This document shows, piece after piece, positions 31,171 to 41,879 of a DNA stretch of 64,000 nucleotides. The stretch comes from Catonia carolina (lineage: Eukaryota; Arthropoda; Insecta; Hemiptera; Achilidae), in the NCBI GenBank assembly GCA_035578175.1, contig JAQMRL010000003.1:83587969-83651968 (forward strand). Direction: 5' to 3'. Both the position numbers and the translations under genes were made by a program. Below the pieces are notes generated by a model. It was not told where the DNA came from. It made no database searches and saw only the letters and a program-made list of their open reading frames with translations. Each line of letters opens with the position of its first letter. Positions within the stretch are counted from its first letter, which is position 1.

Positions 31171-32441
31171 TTACATAGTTTATTAATGACTGTCGACAAA
31201 AGGCCCATTAAAGTCCCCATTTGTTGAACCAATATTTCTATCTGCTGCGATAATTTTTGTAGCCGCTCGTCAGAAGAGCTAGTATTATTTTTCAATACCT
31301 CGGCGTAAGTATGATTTTGATCTTCCGACACAGATCGACGTTGAGGTAAACGACCTACATTAGGTAAGGCATTGGGCTTGAAGTAAACATTTTCAGGCAT
31401 TTCTTCCACTACACGTTGATGATCTTTGTTATTACGTTTCCCCTTAGACTTACGCGCTAAAATTTCCTTATATACACGGCAACCTTTGTAATTAGCAGGA
31501 TGTTCCTCTAAGCAAAGAGCACATGTTGGTGGAGACTTGTCAGTTTTTGGACAATCGCTCGTATTGTGTGCTTGAGCACATTTCACACATCTGTACGGAC
31601 GCATACAATTATTTTTAGTATGCCCATACTGTTGACAGCGCATGCACTGAACTATGGAATTATTTTTACGCGGAGGTTCGAATTTAACCACACAATTAGA
31701 AATTTTATATTTAATGTCAAAAATTTCTTTATTATTATCTCTTGGTTCTAGATTGACAAAAAACATTGGAAGTGGTAATTTAGTCTTATAATGGCGAACA
31801 TTAATAATACTACCTTTTATTGTATGTCCACATTTTTCTATCTCCTCTTTTATAATCTCAACAGGAGTAGAATAGTGCAAGTTTTTGAGCACAACTCTGT
31901 ACGCTTTCTCATCCTTTCTTGTGAAAGTGTGTCCTATTAAATTTTCCTTTCGGATTATATCTATAAGTGTCTTATAAATTTCTATTTGCTGAGACATAAT
32001 TCGCAATTGCTTACCGTTAATGACTTTAATTGAATAATCATTTTTTGAAACCTCAGATTCAAACAACTCTGTTAGTTTCACAATATCTGTGATACCGTAT
32101 AACATAATCGGCGGAGGTTTCACAGATTTTTTTGATGCCAACTGATCTTCAATCCCTTCCATTTGTAGATTACTGAACTTATTTTTAAGTTCCACCTCAC
32201 ATAACATATCATTTGTTAACCTGGGCGTTCGTTTAGTACGTAAAACAGGTATAGTGTGCCATTGCGATATATTTTCTTCTTCAACAGAATCACAGCTGTT
32301 ATATAAATTCAATTCTATTTTCCGCGACTGTTTCCGTGGGTCTCTGCTCGAGGGAGGAGAAGAAGAAGGACGCTTGATACCGCCCGCCATTTGTACAATT
32401 GAATTGTCATCTGCTATAACAGCGTCTTTCACAGCTGACAT
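31167..32441 (-). CDS. Jockey-type ORF1 (Gag-like RNA-binding protein), 424 aa
   Basis: It coats the LINE RNA and carries it to target DNA. The basic, Ser/Pro-rich N-terminus (KRPSSSPPSSRDPRK) is followed by a middle domain of the type found before insect LINE knuckles, then three CCHC knuckles at about residues 265-325: CMRCQQYGHTKNNC, CVKCAQAHNTSDC and CALCLEEHPANYKGC. The C-terminus (SSSDERLQKLSQQIEILVQQ) is heptad-like and may form a coiled coil. The stop overlaps the ORF2 start as ATGA, so ORF2 is probably made by termination-reinitiation. No damage was seen. Confidence 0.9.
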   Translation of the reverse strand: MSAVKDAVIADDNSIVQMAGGIKRPSSSPPSSRDPRKQSRKIELNLYNSCDSVEEENISQWHTIPVLRTKRTPRLTNDMLCEVELKNKFSNLQMEGIEDQLASKKSVKPPPIMLYGITDIVKLTELFESEVSKNDYSIKVINGKQLRIMSQQIEIYKTLIDIIRKENLIGHTFTRKDEKAYRVVLKNLHYSTPVEIIKEEIEKCGHTIKGSIINVRHYKTKLPLPMFFVNLEPRDNNKEIFDIKYKISNCVVKFEPPRKNNSIVQCMRCQQYGHTKNNCMRPYRCVKCAQAHNTSDCPKTDKSPPTCALCLEEHPANYKGCRVYKEILARKSKGKRNNKDHQRVVEEMPENVYFKPNALPNVGRLPQRRSVSEDQNHTYAEVLKNNTSSSDERLQKLSQQIEILVQQMGTLMGLLSTVINKLCK

Positions 32442-32739
32442 GGTTGCAGCTCACAAGCAATCAGCTGATCGCAAGCAATCAGCTGTTCCTGAACTTTTTT
32501 GATCAGATAGATAAATCGTCAACAATAGGTTATAAATTGCAAACACAAAATTAAATAATTTAACAAAACAAATAAAACAAAATTAAATCATATTTGATAA
32601 ATTAGATAGTCATTGACTTACATAATCACATTTTCTAGTAGAAACTCACTAATAGAAAAAAAAAACTTTAAATAATTAGCACAGTAAAGTTTACACGTCT
32701 TGCTACTCACACTGCCTTATGTATCTTTGTAACCTATTT

Positions 32740-32977
32740 AACTGTAGTAATTTAACTTGGTAATTTTATAGTAGTTATAAGTATTTAAGTGATTTAATTT
32801 ATTTGTTCCGTATTCTCCTATGCGCGGACAGAACTCTTTGTGAAGAAAAGTTTTTGCGTATAAGTATATTTAGTTAAAAATATTGTACATAGCTTAGTAT
32901 AGTAATGAATTGTAATTTTAATGTTGCTATATTTTACTAAATAAAATAAATAAATAAAAATAAAAAGTAAAACAAAT
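32740..32977. other. AT-rich spacer, possible decayed retroelement end
   Basis: It ends in several AAAT units (32935-32965), as some LINE tails do. No coding remnant was seen. Confidence 0.4.
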
Positions 32978-33235
32978 ATAACCTATAATGAATCATTAGT
33001 AAACAATGTAAAATGAAAAACATAAACCTAATTTTAATTTATGAGTGAATGACGCAAAATGAAAACCAACCTTTGTTCGACTAAAAAGTACGGGAAATTA
33101 CCAATTGAAGCTATATAGAACTATATAGGGTCTGCAGAAGAAAATGTTAAATTAAAAGTTTCAGATTTTTTTTATTTCCTGTAACATTAATTATACATTT
33201 TTGTCCTCAAATGCATAATAAAACTATAATATTGT
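32978..33235 (-). repeat. Family B 3' part, degenerate
   Basis: It is recognised by ATGAGTGAATGACGCAAAATG and AAAACCAACCTTTGTTCGAC. Only the end of the element remains. Confidence 0.7.
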
Positions 33236-33266
33236 GACAATATCTAAAAGGACAACATTATCCACC

Positions 33267-33662
33267 TTCCCATAACGAGCAGGTGGAGTGTTAAATTAAT
33301 TGCACTCGATCTGTTGGTTCCAGGGCTACAAAAAAAGTTCTGTTTTTTATCACATAGTCAGCCAATTATATGACTGAACTATTTAAGAAGAAGAGGTAGA
33401 GGTGTAAAATACACTAATCAGAGTTATCTCCTCTGAGAGTAATAAATTTCACTATACAGCCAGACCCTGTGTGAATGAAGTGAAAGTGTCATTTGAAGGT
33501 TGTAAAGTGGGTGCTTTTCGGAGGGCCTGACATGCTGATAAGCATCTTCTTTCAACTCTGTGAGGAAGGCAATAATAAACCACCTCCCTCCTCGTTTTTA
33601 CTTAGTAAAACCTCTTGAGGTTCAAACCAGCCTTTCGGCTGTTGACCTAAACAACAACAACT
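33267..33662 (+). repeat. Family A retroposon, complete
   Basis: It runs from CCCATAACGAGCAGGTGGAG to CTAAACAACAACAAC, with the CAGCC-TTTC-GGCTG hairpin. AACCTCTTGAGGTT keeps the palindrome by a paired change (CTAG to TTGA). No clear target duplication was seen. Confidence 0.85.
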
Positions 33663-33733
33663 AGAAGGAAAGAGTGTTCGGGAATTCTCTAGATAAGGTG
33701 TTAATGTAAACAATAACAGTTAGTAGTAAATAA

Positions 33734-34100
33734 TAAATAGGGTTTCTAAGAAATAGAAATATAACGCACAAATGGTTATGTATAGTCTACGTCATCATAT
33801 TGTACTACTACTTAAAGGAGCCGGGTACCTATTTAGATAATTGGTTATTTTTGTAACCATCTATCCAGTTATAATGAATTGTTTACGTTTTGTAAAAACT
33901 TGTATTTTTATTATTATATCGAAAATCTCTGTCCTTCTCCTGACTTCCATAGATTCACCTATACAAGCGCAGCGATTTATTTAGCCTGAGTTTAGTCTTT
34001 GATCTGCCTTCGACGAGTTGTGATCTGTCAGTGAGTAAGTGAGTTATACTGTGTATGAGCACGCCTGTGTGCATCCAGTGTAAATTGTAGACACGTATCA
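33734..34100 (+). repeat. Family F, promoter part
   Basis: It matches 604-990, from ATAAATAGGGTTTCTAAGAA to GTAGACACGTAT. The 3' part with the polyA signal is absent here. Confidence 0.65.
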
Positions 34101-34433
34101 ACAGTTGATAAGAAGGTTGAAACAACAACTGAGATAGTAAAAACAGTGATGCAAATAATTAAAAAAAAAAACTATAATCTCTTTCCACTAAAACGAGCAG
34201 TATAAAATTGTGAAAAATATTCGTTCATGGTGACATGATCATTTTTTTGAGTAAATCTGATAAAAACTTAATTATTTTCTTTAAAATAATTTATTTTGAC
34301 GTAATTTAATGTTTTTAAACAAACCCTAAACAAACTATAAATACAAATGTTTTCAAACTAGGCCTAAACTATTGACCAACATAAAAAACTGAAAATCGAA
34401 ATTTTCAGTTTTCACCTTCGTCCCCTTTGATTA
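34101..34433. other. Spacer with a 10-bp-stem palindrome
   Basis: AACTGAAAAT-CGAA-ATTTTCAGTT lies at 34387-34410. CTATTGACCAACATAAAAAA just before it recurs near 34970. Confidence 0.5.
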
Positions 34434-34438
34434 GGTAC

Positions 34439-35398
34439 TGTGCTGCCGGCTATCAAAGCTTCCGAGTTAGCGACAGAGAGAACCGCCAATAGTTTCGAAA
34501 GGGGCAGTAGGTCTGTGGCGGCGTACCGACAGAGACCTTTGTCGCCAAGGCCGACACCAACAACTTCCTCCATACCACAGCGCTCTCGGCGACTATATAA
34601 AGAGCACTCCACTGAGCCCGAGGAGATTCGATTCCAATCCACTCAACAGGAGACGATACATCCACCATTGGCACACGGCTACCGGATTCTAGCGAAGACT
34701 CATCGTCGACCCCGCAAGAGAGAAGATGATACTTCCACTCGTCCACCCGACACTGTAAGCCGTCGATCGGGACATCATCGCTCGCTGCCACGAGCGATGC
34801 CCATAACGGTCCCTCGACCGAGCCTTGCGCCCTCCGGATCCAACGAAGCAGCCATCGACGCACTACTGCGAGGGAAGAAAATGACGTCTCCGCTGGACAC
34901 GCCGTATCGTCCAGCTCCTCGACCGCCACGACGACTACGACCAGCGCTTCACCAAGACGACTACGGCTTAAACCATTGACCAACATTAAAAACCGTTGAA
35001 TATTAAAAACCTTTATTTTTGTCGAATTTACCGGACGCAGAACGGCCCTACAAATTGACAAATTTAAATGTGGGACTGAATTCGTCTTTAAGACACGTTT
35101 TAATGGAAGATGTAGCTACTCGGACTTTAAATCGCGTAAATAATCCGATTCGTCGAAATGCAGGCCTACTAAACACACGCGACCACTATCAGCAGAAAAT
35201 GAATCGGCCCGCTTGCAAGCATTTATCCACTTCAATCTAGTTTCAATGGCCTTTGGAAAACGGTAAAACTTATAATGCCCAACTCCTTTTGGTGTTTATC
35301 TTGATTAGAACACCCGGAAATCGCACAACACACCATTATTAAAGACTAGTAAAGTATTACAGACCGTATTAAGACTAGTAAGCATCACAGACCAACAC
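34439..35398. other. GC-rich island, candidate LTR or promoter piece
   Basis: About 540 bases (34440-34980) are far richer in G and C than anything nearby. A TATA-type box (CTATATAAAG, about 34592) sits inside. TTGACCAACAT(T)AAAAA flanks the GC-rich part on both sides (about 34372 and 34977). GGTAC at 34434-34438 and 35399-35403 would fit a 5-bp target duplication, but the 3' end (AACAC) is not the usual CA. Two frames, 179 codons (+) and 202 codons (-), run through it; both are low-complexity and opposed, so probably not genes. A tandem pair of about 27-bp units follows at 35338-35392. Confidence 0.35.
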
Positions 35399-35403
35399 GG
35401 TAC

Positions 35404-36649
35404 GTATCGGTCGTCGGCTGTCGCTGGTGACCAGTGACGTCAGAGGGCGGGGCTTGTCACTGCGCATATTGTTGATCCCTACCGTCTAGTAAAGTAACCG
35501 AGGTTACAGGTGACTGAATGACGCGTAAGCGTTGTTTATTGTTGTGATTTTAAAACTTTACATTTTTAGTGTACAATTTAAAAAAAAAATCATTTCTTTT
35601 AAAAACTTCGTCTTGCGAAAAGATAAGAATACTTATAAAATATTAATCAAAATTATTCTTGATTTTATTGTCTTATTAGTTTTTTTACCGTATTAAAATA
35701 TAGTTAAACATCTTTAATCTTTGTGTTTCTTTTTACTTAAATCATTCGTAAACAAATTATTCTTAATTTTGTAAGTCTATTATTCCCAGCATTTTTTTTT
35801 TTTTTTTGGTTTATTGTATAACCGTACTTGCAGCGAAGCGCAGTGGAACTCCTAGTACACAATATATTTATCTTAAATTTTATTATACTTAGAAATATAA
35901 AATACATTACATGATACAAATATTATAGTTACTGTTTCAGGTGGAAAAGTAAGACAATAATAAAATATTAAGAGTGTGACATACAGTGATGATAAGCGGG
36001 GGCTATTAATAGATGTCATGTCTCAGTTTATTTTAATCATGAATACAGGTCGATCATGGCTGAAAGAAAGATTATAGTTACAGTATATATTTATTTGTAA
36101 CTACTTGAGAGAGTTACGTTAGTGAAAGTACCGATCTCTTGTACTTTTTTCTGAGTCATTCTGTCAATTTTCATCTCTCTCTTTCTTCTGTCACTTTAAT
36201 GATCGTTACCGTCACGATTTATCATTCAGCAGTACAATGATAACGATAAAAATCTATCGACACTATTTATAGTACGTTTTGTAACTTAAAACTATTCATC
36301 TTATCTTTAAAGTACATATATCACGACAATTTAGTCAAGGAGGACCTACTATCGATTGTAGGTTTTTATATCGATAGGCTCTTCTCACGGAATTTCATCC
36401 CTACTTTAGGTCGTATCTTTATAATGAAACTAATCTAATTTTAGAAAATCTATATAAATGTTTTATTATGCAGTGATGTATACCTTTTAACTCAAAGTTG
36501 AGTCAGATAAACGACTGTAACATAACAAGCGACTCATACATACATTCAACCGCCTTGTTCACTATCGGTCACTTCTCCGATTAAAAATATAAGAGGAAGT
36601 GCGGGTAATGTAAATCCCCATTTTTGCTTTACAATATATTTCGTAATAG
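35404..36649. other. Spacer; possible Helitron 3' tip at about 35830
   Basis: Mostly unrecognised. CAGCGAAGCGCAGTGGAACT followed by CCTAG|T (about 35830-35857) resembles a Helitron 3' end (GCGAAGCG..CTAG), preceded by a T run. No 5' end was found. Confidence 0.35.
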
Positions 36650-37198
36650 GTAGTACATTTTATTCCGGCCCTGATCCGAGGCTAACTTTCGATCCTTGGT
36701 AGTGATAAAGTTTTCCCCAGACCGAGTTACGAGCCCTGAGCTGGGTAGTCCAGTGGAGGGGTTGCCACCTTAGAGCCTCTAGACGGGCCCTGGGTTTCAT
36801 TTGGAGACCCACCTTCTAGGTTCGACCGCCCTCTCCACCGTTGGGAAAATTCCTCCTCCGCCTTCGAAACCGTTGAGCGTTTTTCAGGGTTCCACCTGCT
36901 CTGAATTTTATTCCGGTTGACTCCCTAGCCTCTTCCGCCCCTCACGCCATTCGGAATCCTTTATTTCCGCCGTGAAGACCGTTGACCAGTTTTCACCTCA
37001 GTTGATCCGCGGGTACTTTTTTTGGCTATGCCTTATTCGTACCTGCCTGCATATCTACAGGACGTTCCCTATCAGCCATTGGGACGCGCCGTGTCGAGGT
37101 AGAGGTCTCCATCTCAGTGTTCCATACAAGGTTAAGCTTAGTCCTATACGATTCAAAGCCCAACCTTTACATGAGCTGACCGAGCACCCGGTTAGTTA
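36650..37198. other. GC-rich island of unknown nature
   Basis: About 550 bases of balanced composition, with CCGCCCTCTCCACCGTTGGG, TTCCACCTGCTCTG and TTGATCCGCGGGTAC. It joins a LINE end at 37199 without a break. It may be the 5' untranslated part of another LINE, read in either direction. No frame has recognisable motifs. Confidence 0.3.
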
Positions 37199-37460
37199 GA
37201 GGTTGTACCCGGTTAGTTAGAGTACGTAACGAAGCTATACACGCTGAGTTAAATGTTCAGTCACTGTCTGAAACGTTAAGAATAATATAAGATAAATTGG
37301 TCCAACCATTTACTTTGCATGCTAGCACACAGACTTCCTCTACGAGCACGGAAATATAAACCTAGAAGGAAGCAAGGCTTAGGAAGATCTAAAAAGGGAT
37401 GGATACCGGAACATGCCATTGAGCCTAATCCGTGACAGATGATGATGATGATAATGATGG
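37199..37460 (+). repeat. LINE 3' end with GAT tail
   Basis: It matches the inverted LINE at 38011-38250 (AGAGTACGTAACGAAG, CATGCTAGCACACAGACTTC). It ends CGGAACATGCCATTGAGCC, TAATCCGTGACAG and GAT units. The coding frame is broken. Confidence 0.75.
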
Positions 37461-37828
37461 TGGTACTTTTTATAACTTTTTTAGCAGAAAATCTTTAAAA
37501 ATTAGTTTATAATAATTGTAATTAGTTCCAGTAACATATCATATTAGAAAAATTTGACGTTTTTGATATTTTATGTCGTAGATATACAAACGCATTTTAA
37601 CAATGATGGAGAGTAAAGTGGATCAACTGGGCCACTTTTCCCACCATGGGTTTACTTTACCTGTAGTAAATTGGGTGTTCACCTGATTTGAACAAAAAAC
37701 AGTATAATAGAGATTCATAACAGAAATAATATAAAGTGTTATTATTTATGTTAAAATTTAATTAATTCATGATTGGAATTACATTATATTAATGGAGGGT
37801 AAAATGGGCCAGGTTCACTATCCTAGTT
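37461..37828. other. Spacer, nothing recognised
   Basis: Two related stretches (GGAGAGTAAAGTGG near 37610 and GGAGGGTAAAATGG near 37794) are the only pattern noticed. Confidence 0.4.
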
Positions 37829-38008
37829 TTGGTTCAAATCCTAGTAAAGGTCCTTAAAGGTTTCTAGATAGTGGTTACCGGTGCACTTTGATGGTTGCGG
37901 TTCAATTAAAATTACTCTCTCAGGAATAGTCGGCATGAGTCTGTACAAGACTACACCTCATTTACACGTCATACATATTATTCTCATATCATTGGGTCAT
38001 GGGATTGC

Positions 38009-38044
<36 letters not shown>

Positions 38045-38871
38045 TGTCAACGATTAGGCTCAACGGCCTGTTCTGGCATCCATCTCTTTTTAGGTCTTCC
38101 TAAGCCTCGCTTCCCTCTAGGTTTATAAATATTTCCATGCTTGCACAGGAAGTCTGTGTGCTAGCATGCGAAGTGAATAGTTGGACCAGTTTCTCTTGTA
38201 TATTCTTAACGTTTACCACAATGACTTAACATTTAACTCGGGACGTATACCTTCGTTACGTACTCTATCTAACCAGGTACAACCTTTCACTCCCTGCAAA
38301 AATCTAATTTCAGCAGCCTGGATACGAAATTCATTCCTCTGTAATGACATTCATGTTTCACTCCTATATGTTGGACATACGTACTACATTTCTAGTGGTA
38401 CCGCCATTCCTCTATAAAATTTAATTCGGGTGTCCTGTCTCGTTTTCTTTCCTCTTGTCTTGCGAATAGAACCGCATACAGCGCTGAATTTTACTAGTTT
38501 TTCACTCATATTATCATCTTTATCATAAAAAATCTTGCATCTTAAATATTTAAAATCTCGAACTTGTTCTATAGTTTGGTTGCCAAGTATACTTTTTGAG
38601 CGAACCGGCCATATTAAAAAAGAAAAAAAGAAAAATTTCACTTTTGAAAAGGGACTTTTTATTCAGAAAAGTTACCTTCATTCAGAGAATTACTATGACG
38701 CTAAGATGACAAAGTTTATGACAGTTTTTCATCTTTGTCTTAGGAAATCCTGCATCCTAAATATTTAAAATTTCGAACTTGCTCTATATTGCAAAGTATA
38801 ATTTTTGAGTGAACCGGCCATGCGACTGCTTATTGTTCTTAACTTGAACAGATTGCAACATTCACACGTTA
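37829..38871 (+). repeat. SINE E split by a LINE insertion
   Basis: The SINE parts are 37829-38010 (B box GGTTCAAATCC to ATGGGATTGCTT) and 38819-38871 (CTGCTTATTGTTC to GAACAGATTGCAAC). CATGGGATTGCTT (37998-38010) and CATGCGACTGCTT (38819-38831) are the worn target duplication of the LINE between them. Confidence 0.8.
38011..38818 (-). pseudogene. 5'-truncated LINE with GAT tail, inserted in SINE E
   Basis: On the minus strand the frame 38641-38384 reads SKSILGNQTIEQVRDFKYL, RCKIFYDKDDN and KTRQDTRIKFYRGMAVP. These are the residues after the RT catalytic region. Later frames carry AAEIRFLQGVKGCTWLDRVR. It then ends in GAACAGGCCGTTGAGCCTAA and GAT units. Stops and shifts break it. The first 100 bases are duplicated: 38723-38822 repeats 38512-38613 (same orientation), an internal rearrangement. 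Confidence 0.8.
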
Positions 38872-38906
38872 GAATAAAACAAAATATGGATCTATCCTAT
38901 TTTCTT

Positions 38907-39300
38907 CTGCCCATAACAGACAGGTGGAGTGTCAAATTATTTACACTCAATCTGTTAGTTACAGGGCTAAAATAAATAGTTCTGTTTCTTGTCACATGGT
39001 CAGCCAATTAAATGATTGAATAGTTTAAGAACAGAAGAGGTAGAGGTGTAAAAGACACTAATCAGAGTTATCTCCTCTGAAAGTAATGAATTTCATTATG
39101 CAGCCAGACCCTGTGGTGAATAAAGTGAACGTGTCATTTGCAGAGCGGAAAATATGTGCTTTTCAGAGGGCCCGGCATGCTGATAAGTGTACTTTTCCAT
39201 TCAGTGAGGAAGGCAATGGTAAACCACCTCACTCCTCGTTTTACTTAGTAAAACCTCTACAGGTTCAAACCAGCCTTTCGGCTGATGACCTAAACAACAA
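38907..39300 (+). mobile_element. Family A retroposon, complete, with target duplication
   Basis: This 394-bp copy is flanked by CCTATTTTCTT at 38896-38906 and 39301-39311 (11 bp, perfect). It begins CTGCCCATAACAGACAGG and ends CTAAACAACAA. The frame 39086-39334 parallels the one at 13338-13556 residue by residue (NFI.QPDPVVN..., KPPHSSFYLVKPL), as expected for two close copies. Confidence 0.92.
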
Positions 39301-39311
39301 CCTATTTTCTT

Positions 39312-40275
39312 ACTTTAATCCGGGTTGCGAATAAATAGAAACTTTTATTATATTAATACATTTGTATAAAATACAGGATCTTTTTATAATTTCCCAAAGA
39401 ATTTATGTTTGTGCGTTGGTGTTATACATTACGTGTGTATTTATTAATATTTAAAATATACCTCTAAATAATATAGCATCCGGGTGGAATTTACGTTGTA
39501 TGTAACACTATGGTTACAAATTCTATGACAGATAGCAGGTCATATTATTATCCGGAAATTCCAAATTGCAAATTGAACTTTTGTAACCATCCGGTGTATG
39601 TTAAAATAATGAATAATGTAATAATCTATGACTCAGTAATTGGTTAATATTTTCCGTATTAGATTCAAACATTGAGTCAGAGAAAGTGAAAGTTCTCTTT
39701 AAAATTGCATAATAATGTTATTGTTATGTTAAATATTATAACATAAATTTTACAGTTATACATATGATAGATAAATAAATAAATAAATATATGTATAAAT
39801 AAATAAAAATTTATTTTTGTGTACTAAATAAATAAATAAATATATGTATAAATAAATAAAAATTTATTTTTGTGTACTAACAAAAGTGAATAAATTTACA
39901 GTTATATAGCCTGTCATTATTATTATTAGAGGTGTAAACAACTTCAGTGCAGTATGTCAAGGTTGCGTTAAATCGACTGTTTACAGTAAATTGTAATAGA
40001 ACTATTTTTTTTCTTTTTATATATAAGATTTAAAACTTTTTTTTAAGTACTACATCGACATCAATATTATTCTTTCATTATCATCAGTATTTAGCTTAAT
40101 AATTTTTCAACTATTATTTTTCTTTGTTATTTTATTACAAAGAACTTAAAAATAAGGTTTATGATACAATTTAACTGTTAATTCTTTGTTGTTATTGATG
40201 TAACGGTTACTATTGACTTTTTTGTATAAAATTATCTGATATGAAACATATCAGTTACATAACTTTCATCAGTTA
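39312..40275. other. Spacer with a perfect 53-bp tandem duplication
   Basis: The unit 39772-39824 is repeated exactly at 39825-39877. It contains AAAT units and ATTTATTTTTGTGTAC. Nothing else was recognised. Confidence 0.7.
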
Positions 40276-40380
40276 CATATCACACAACTTTCTTTGGCAA
40301 ATGTAAATAATGAACAATGTAACTTATGTTGAACATTAATAAACAATGCAAAATGAAATGAAAATTAAATTCAAAATTCA
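40276..40380 (-). repeat. Family B 3'-end fragment
   Basis: ATCACACAACTTTCTTTGGC and AATGCAAAATGAAATGAAAA mark it. Confidence 0.65.
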
Positions 40381-40409
40381 AAAAACCCCGACAAAAAAAT
40401 TTAAAAAGT

Positions 40410-41790
40410 AAAAAAATGATATGTACTCTATTGGGCCTTTGGGTCAGACGTCGTCGTGTCGGGGGACCGCTAAGTAAAACAATTAAGTTGTATTCTGGCC
40501 TCCGGGCCAGCCCAGTCAGTCAGCTGGTAGTAAGTAGCTATTATTTGTTAAGTAACACTGGTTGGGCAAGCGACTTTGTATGGTGTCCAGCTGACAGCCA
40601 TCTATGAACAAACTGTACTGGGGGACCCTGTTCAACAAACCCATGCCTAATCCACTTCAAAAATACAGCAAAAAAGAGTGATCAAATTGGGTAGTTGTTA
40701 ATAATAATAATGTACAGTTCCCGATAACAAAGCTAAAAAATCTGGTGTGAAACACTCACACAACTTTCTCTTGCCAATGCAAATGATTAATAATATACCT
40801 AACATTATTAATAAAATATTAGAAATAGACAAAAACTAACCTCAAAAACATAACCTTATTTTAATCACGAGTGAATGACGCAAAATGACAATCGAACTCA
40901 GTTTGGCTTTAAAATACGGAAAATCACGCTTTCACGCTAAACTAGGCTCTGTAGAGAAAAATTCTCTAAACAAAAGTTGTAGATCTTTTAATTTTCTATA
41001 ACTTTTATTATATATACTTTTGTCGTAAAATGCATACTGAGACCGAAATGTTAAAAAAATCGATTTTTCTCACGTTTTCGTGAGAAAAAAACAGAAAATC
41101 GCAAATTACCGCTAAACTAAGCGTTATACAAAAAAATGTTTTTAACAGAAGTTGTAGGTTTTTAAATTCTCTACAACTTTTATTATATAAGTTTTTGCGC
41201 TGAAATTTATATTAAAGCCGTAATCTTAAAAAAACAACGTTTTTACGTGAAAACAGCCTCACCGAGAATTTCAGCAAACATGGCGCCTACCCTATCTTGT
41301 AGAGAATAAAAAATTGAGTAAAATAGGCGATTTTAAAAAAAATCGTAGTACCAGTTTTTGAGAAAATCGCAAAAAACTGAAAAATTATACGAATAAACTA
41401 CTACTTCCGGTTGACCGATTTTGATGAAAATGTTCGTGTCGCGTCCGGTAGTGGTATGTAACTTAAGTTTCAAGTTTCAAGTTCGTACGATGTTCCGTTC
41501 TTGAGATATTCTGTTCACACACACACACACAGACACACAGACACACAGACACACAGACACACACACAGACCAATTGCTAAAAACATGTTTTTTGGGTTCA
41601 GGGGGTCTGAAAACGTATAGATCCGGTGAAAACTCGATTTCGAAAAATCGACATGAAAACAATACTTTCCTTCCTATATATTCATATAGGCAAGAGAAAG
41701 TAAAAAAAATTGTATTCTATTACTAAGCGGTCCCCCGACGAGACGACGTCAAACCCAAAGGCCCAATACATATTATTTTTTTAGTTTATA
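40410..41790. mobile_element. Inverted-end element enclosing a family B copy
   Basis: The left end (40410-40480: GATATGTA, TTGGGCCTTTGGGTCAGACG, then TCGGGGGACCGCTAAGTAA) is matched inverted at 41722-41785 (ACTAAGCGGTCCCCCGACGA to GGGCCTTTGGG-inverse and TACATATTATT). About 55 of 62 positions agree by eye, with one 5-base gap on the left. Almost all of the interior is the family B copy. It is either a DNA transposon that received family B or a composite foldback. No target duplication was settled. Confidence 0.55.
40735..41706 (-). repeat. Family B repeat, full length, best preserved
   Basis: It runs from AATCTGGTGTGAAACACTCA to GGCAAGAGAAAGTAAAAA. CAACTTTCTCTTGCC (left) and GGCAAGAGAAAGT (right) form inverted subterminal boxes. 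The two internal modules (about 40938-41090 and 41108-41245) are homologous: both read CTAAACTA.GC..T, then AGTTGTAG, then ACTTTTATTATAT. The AC tract is at 41515-41568. Confidence 0.9.
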
Positions 41791-41879
41791 AAAGTTTTTT
41801 TGTAGAGTATATTTTAATTTAATTTTTATTTCATACTTTTTAAACTTTATTATTATAACTAGCGGATTTTTTTTACAGA

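Larger units (their letters stand above)
28194..32722 (-). mobile_element. Full-length Jockey-type LINE
   Basis: The perfect 17-base duplication ATCTTTGTAACCTATTT at 28177-28193 and 32723-32739 fixes both limits (its last T bases merge with the poly(A) tail). On the minus strand the order is a 5' untranslated region of about 280 bases (32442-32722), ORF1 with three zinc knuckles, ORF2 with endonuclease and RT, a 3' untranslated region, and a poly(A) run (28191-28218). This is the classical Jockey layout. A full-length 4.5-kb copy with a perfect target duplication is recent, though one frameshift has already damaged ORF2. Confidence 0.92.

Noticed and set aside
34440..35061. Opposed frames of 179 (+) and 202 (-) codons as a host gene
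   Set aside because: They overlap on opposite strands in a GC-rich island where stops are rare by composition. Both are low-complexity (Arg/Pro/Ser) and lack any recognisable domain.
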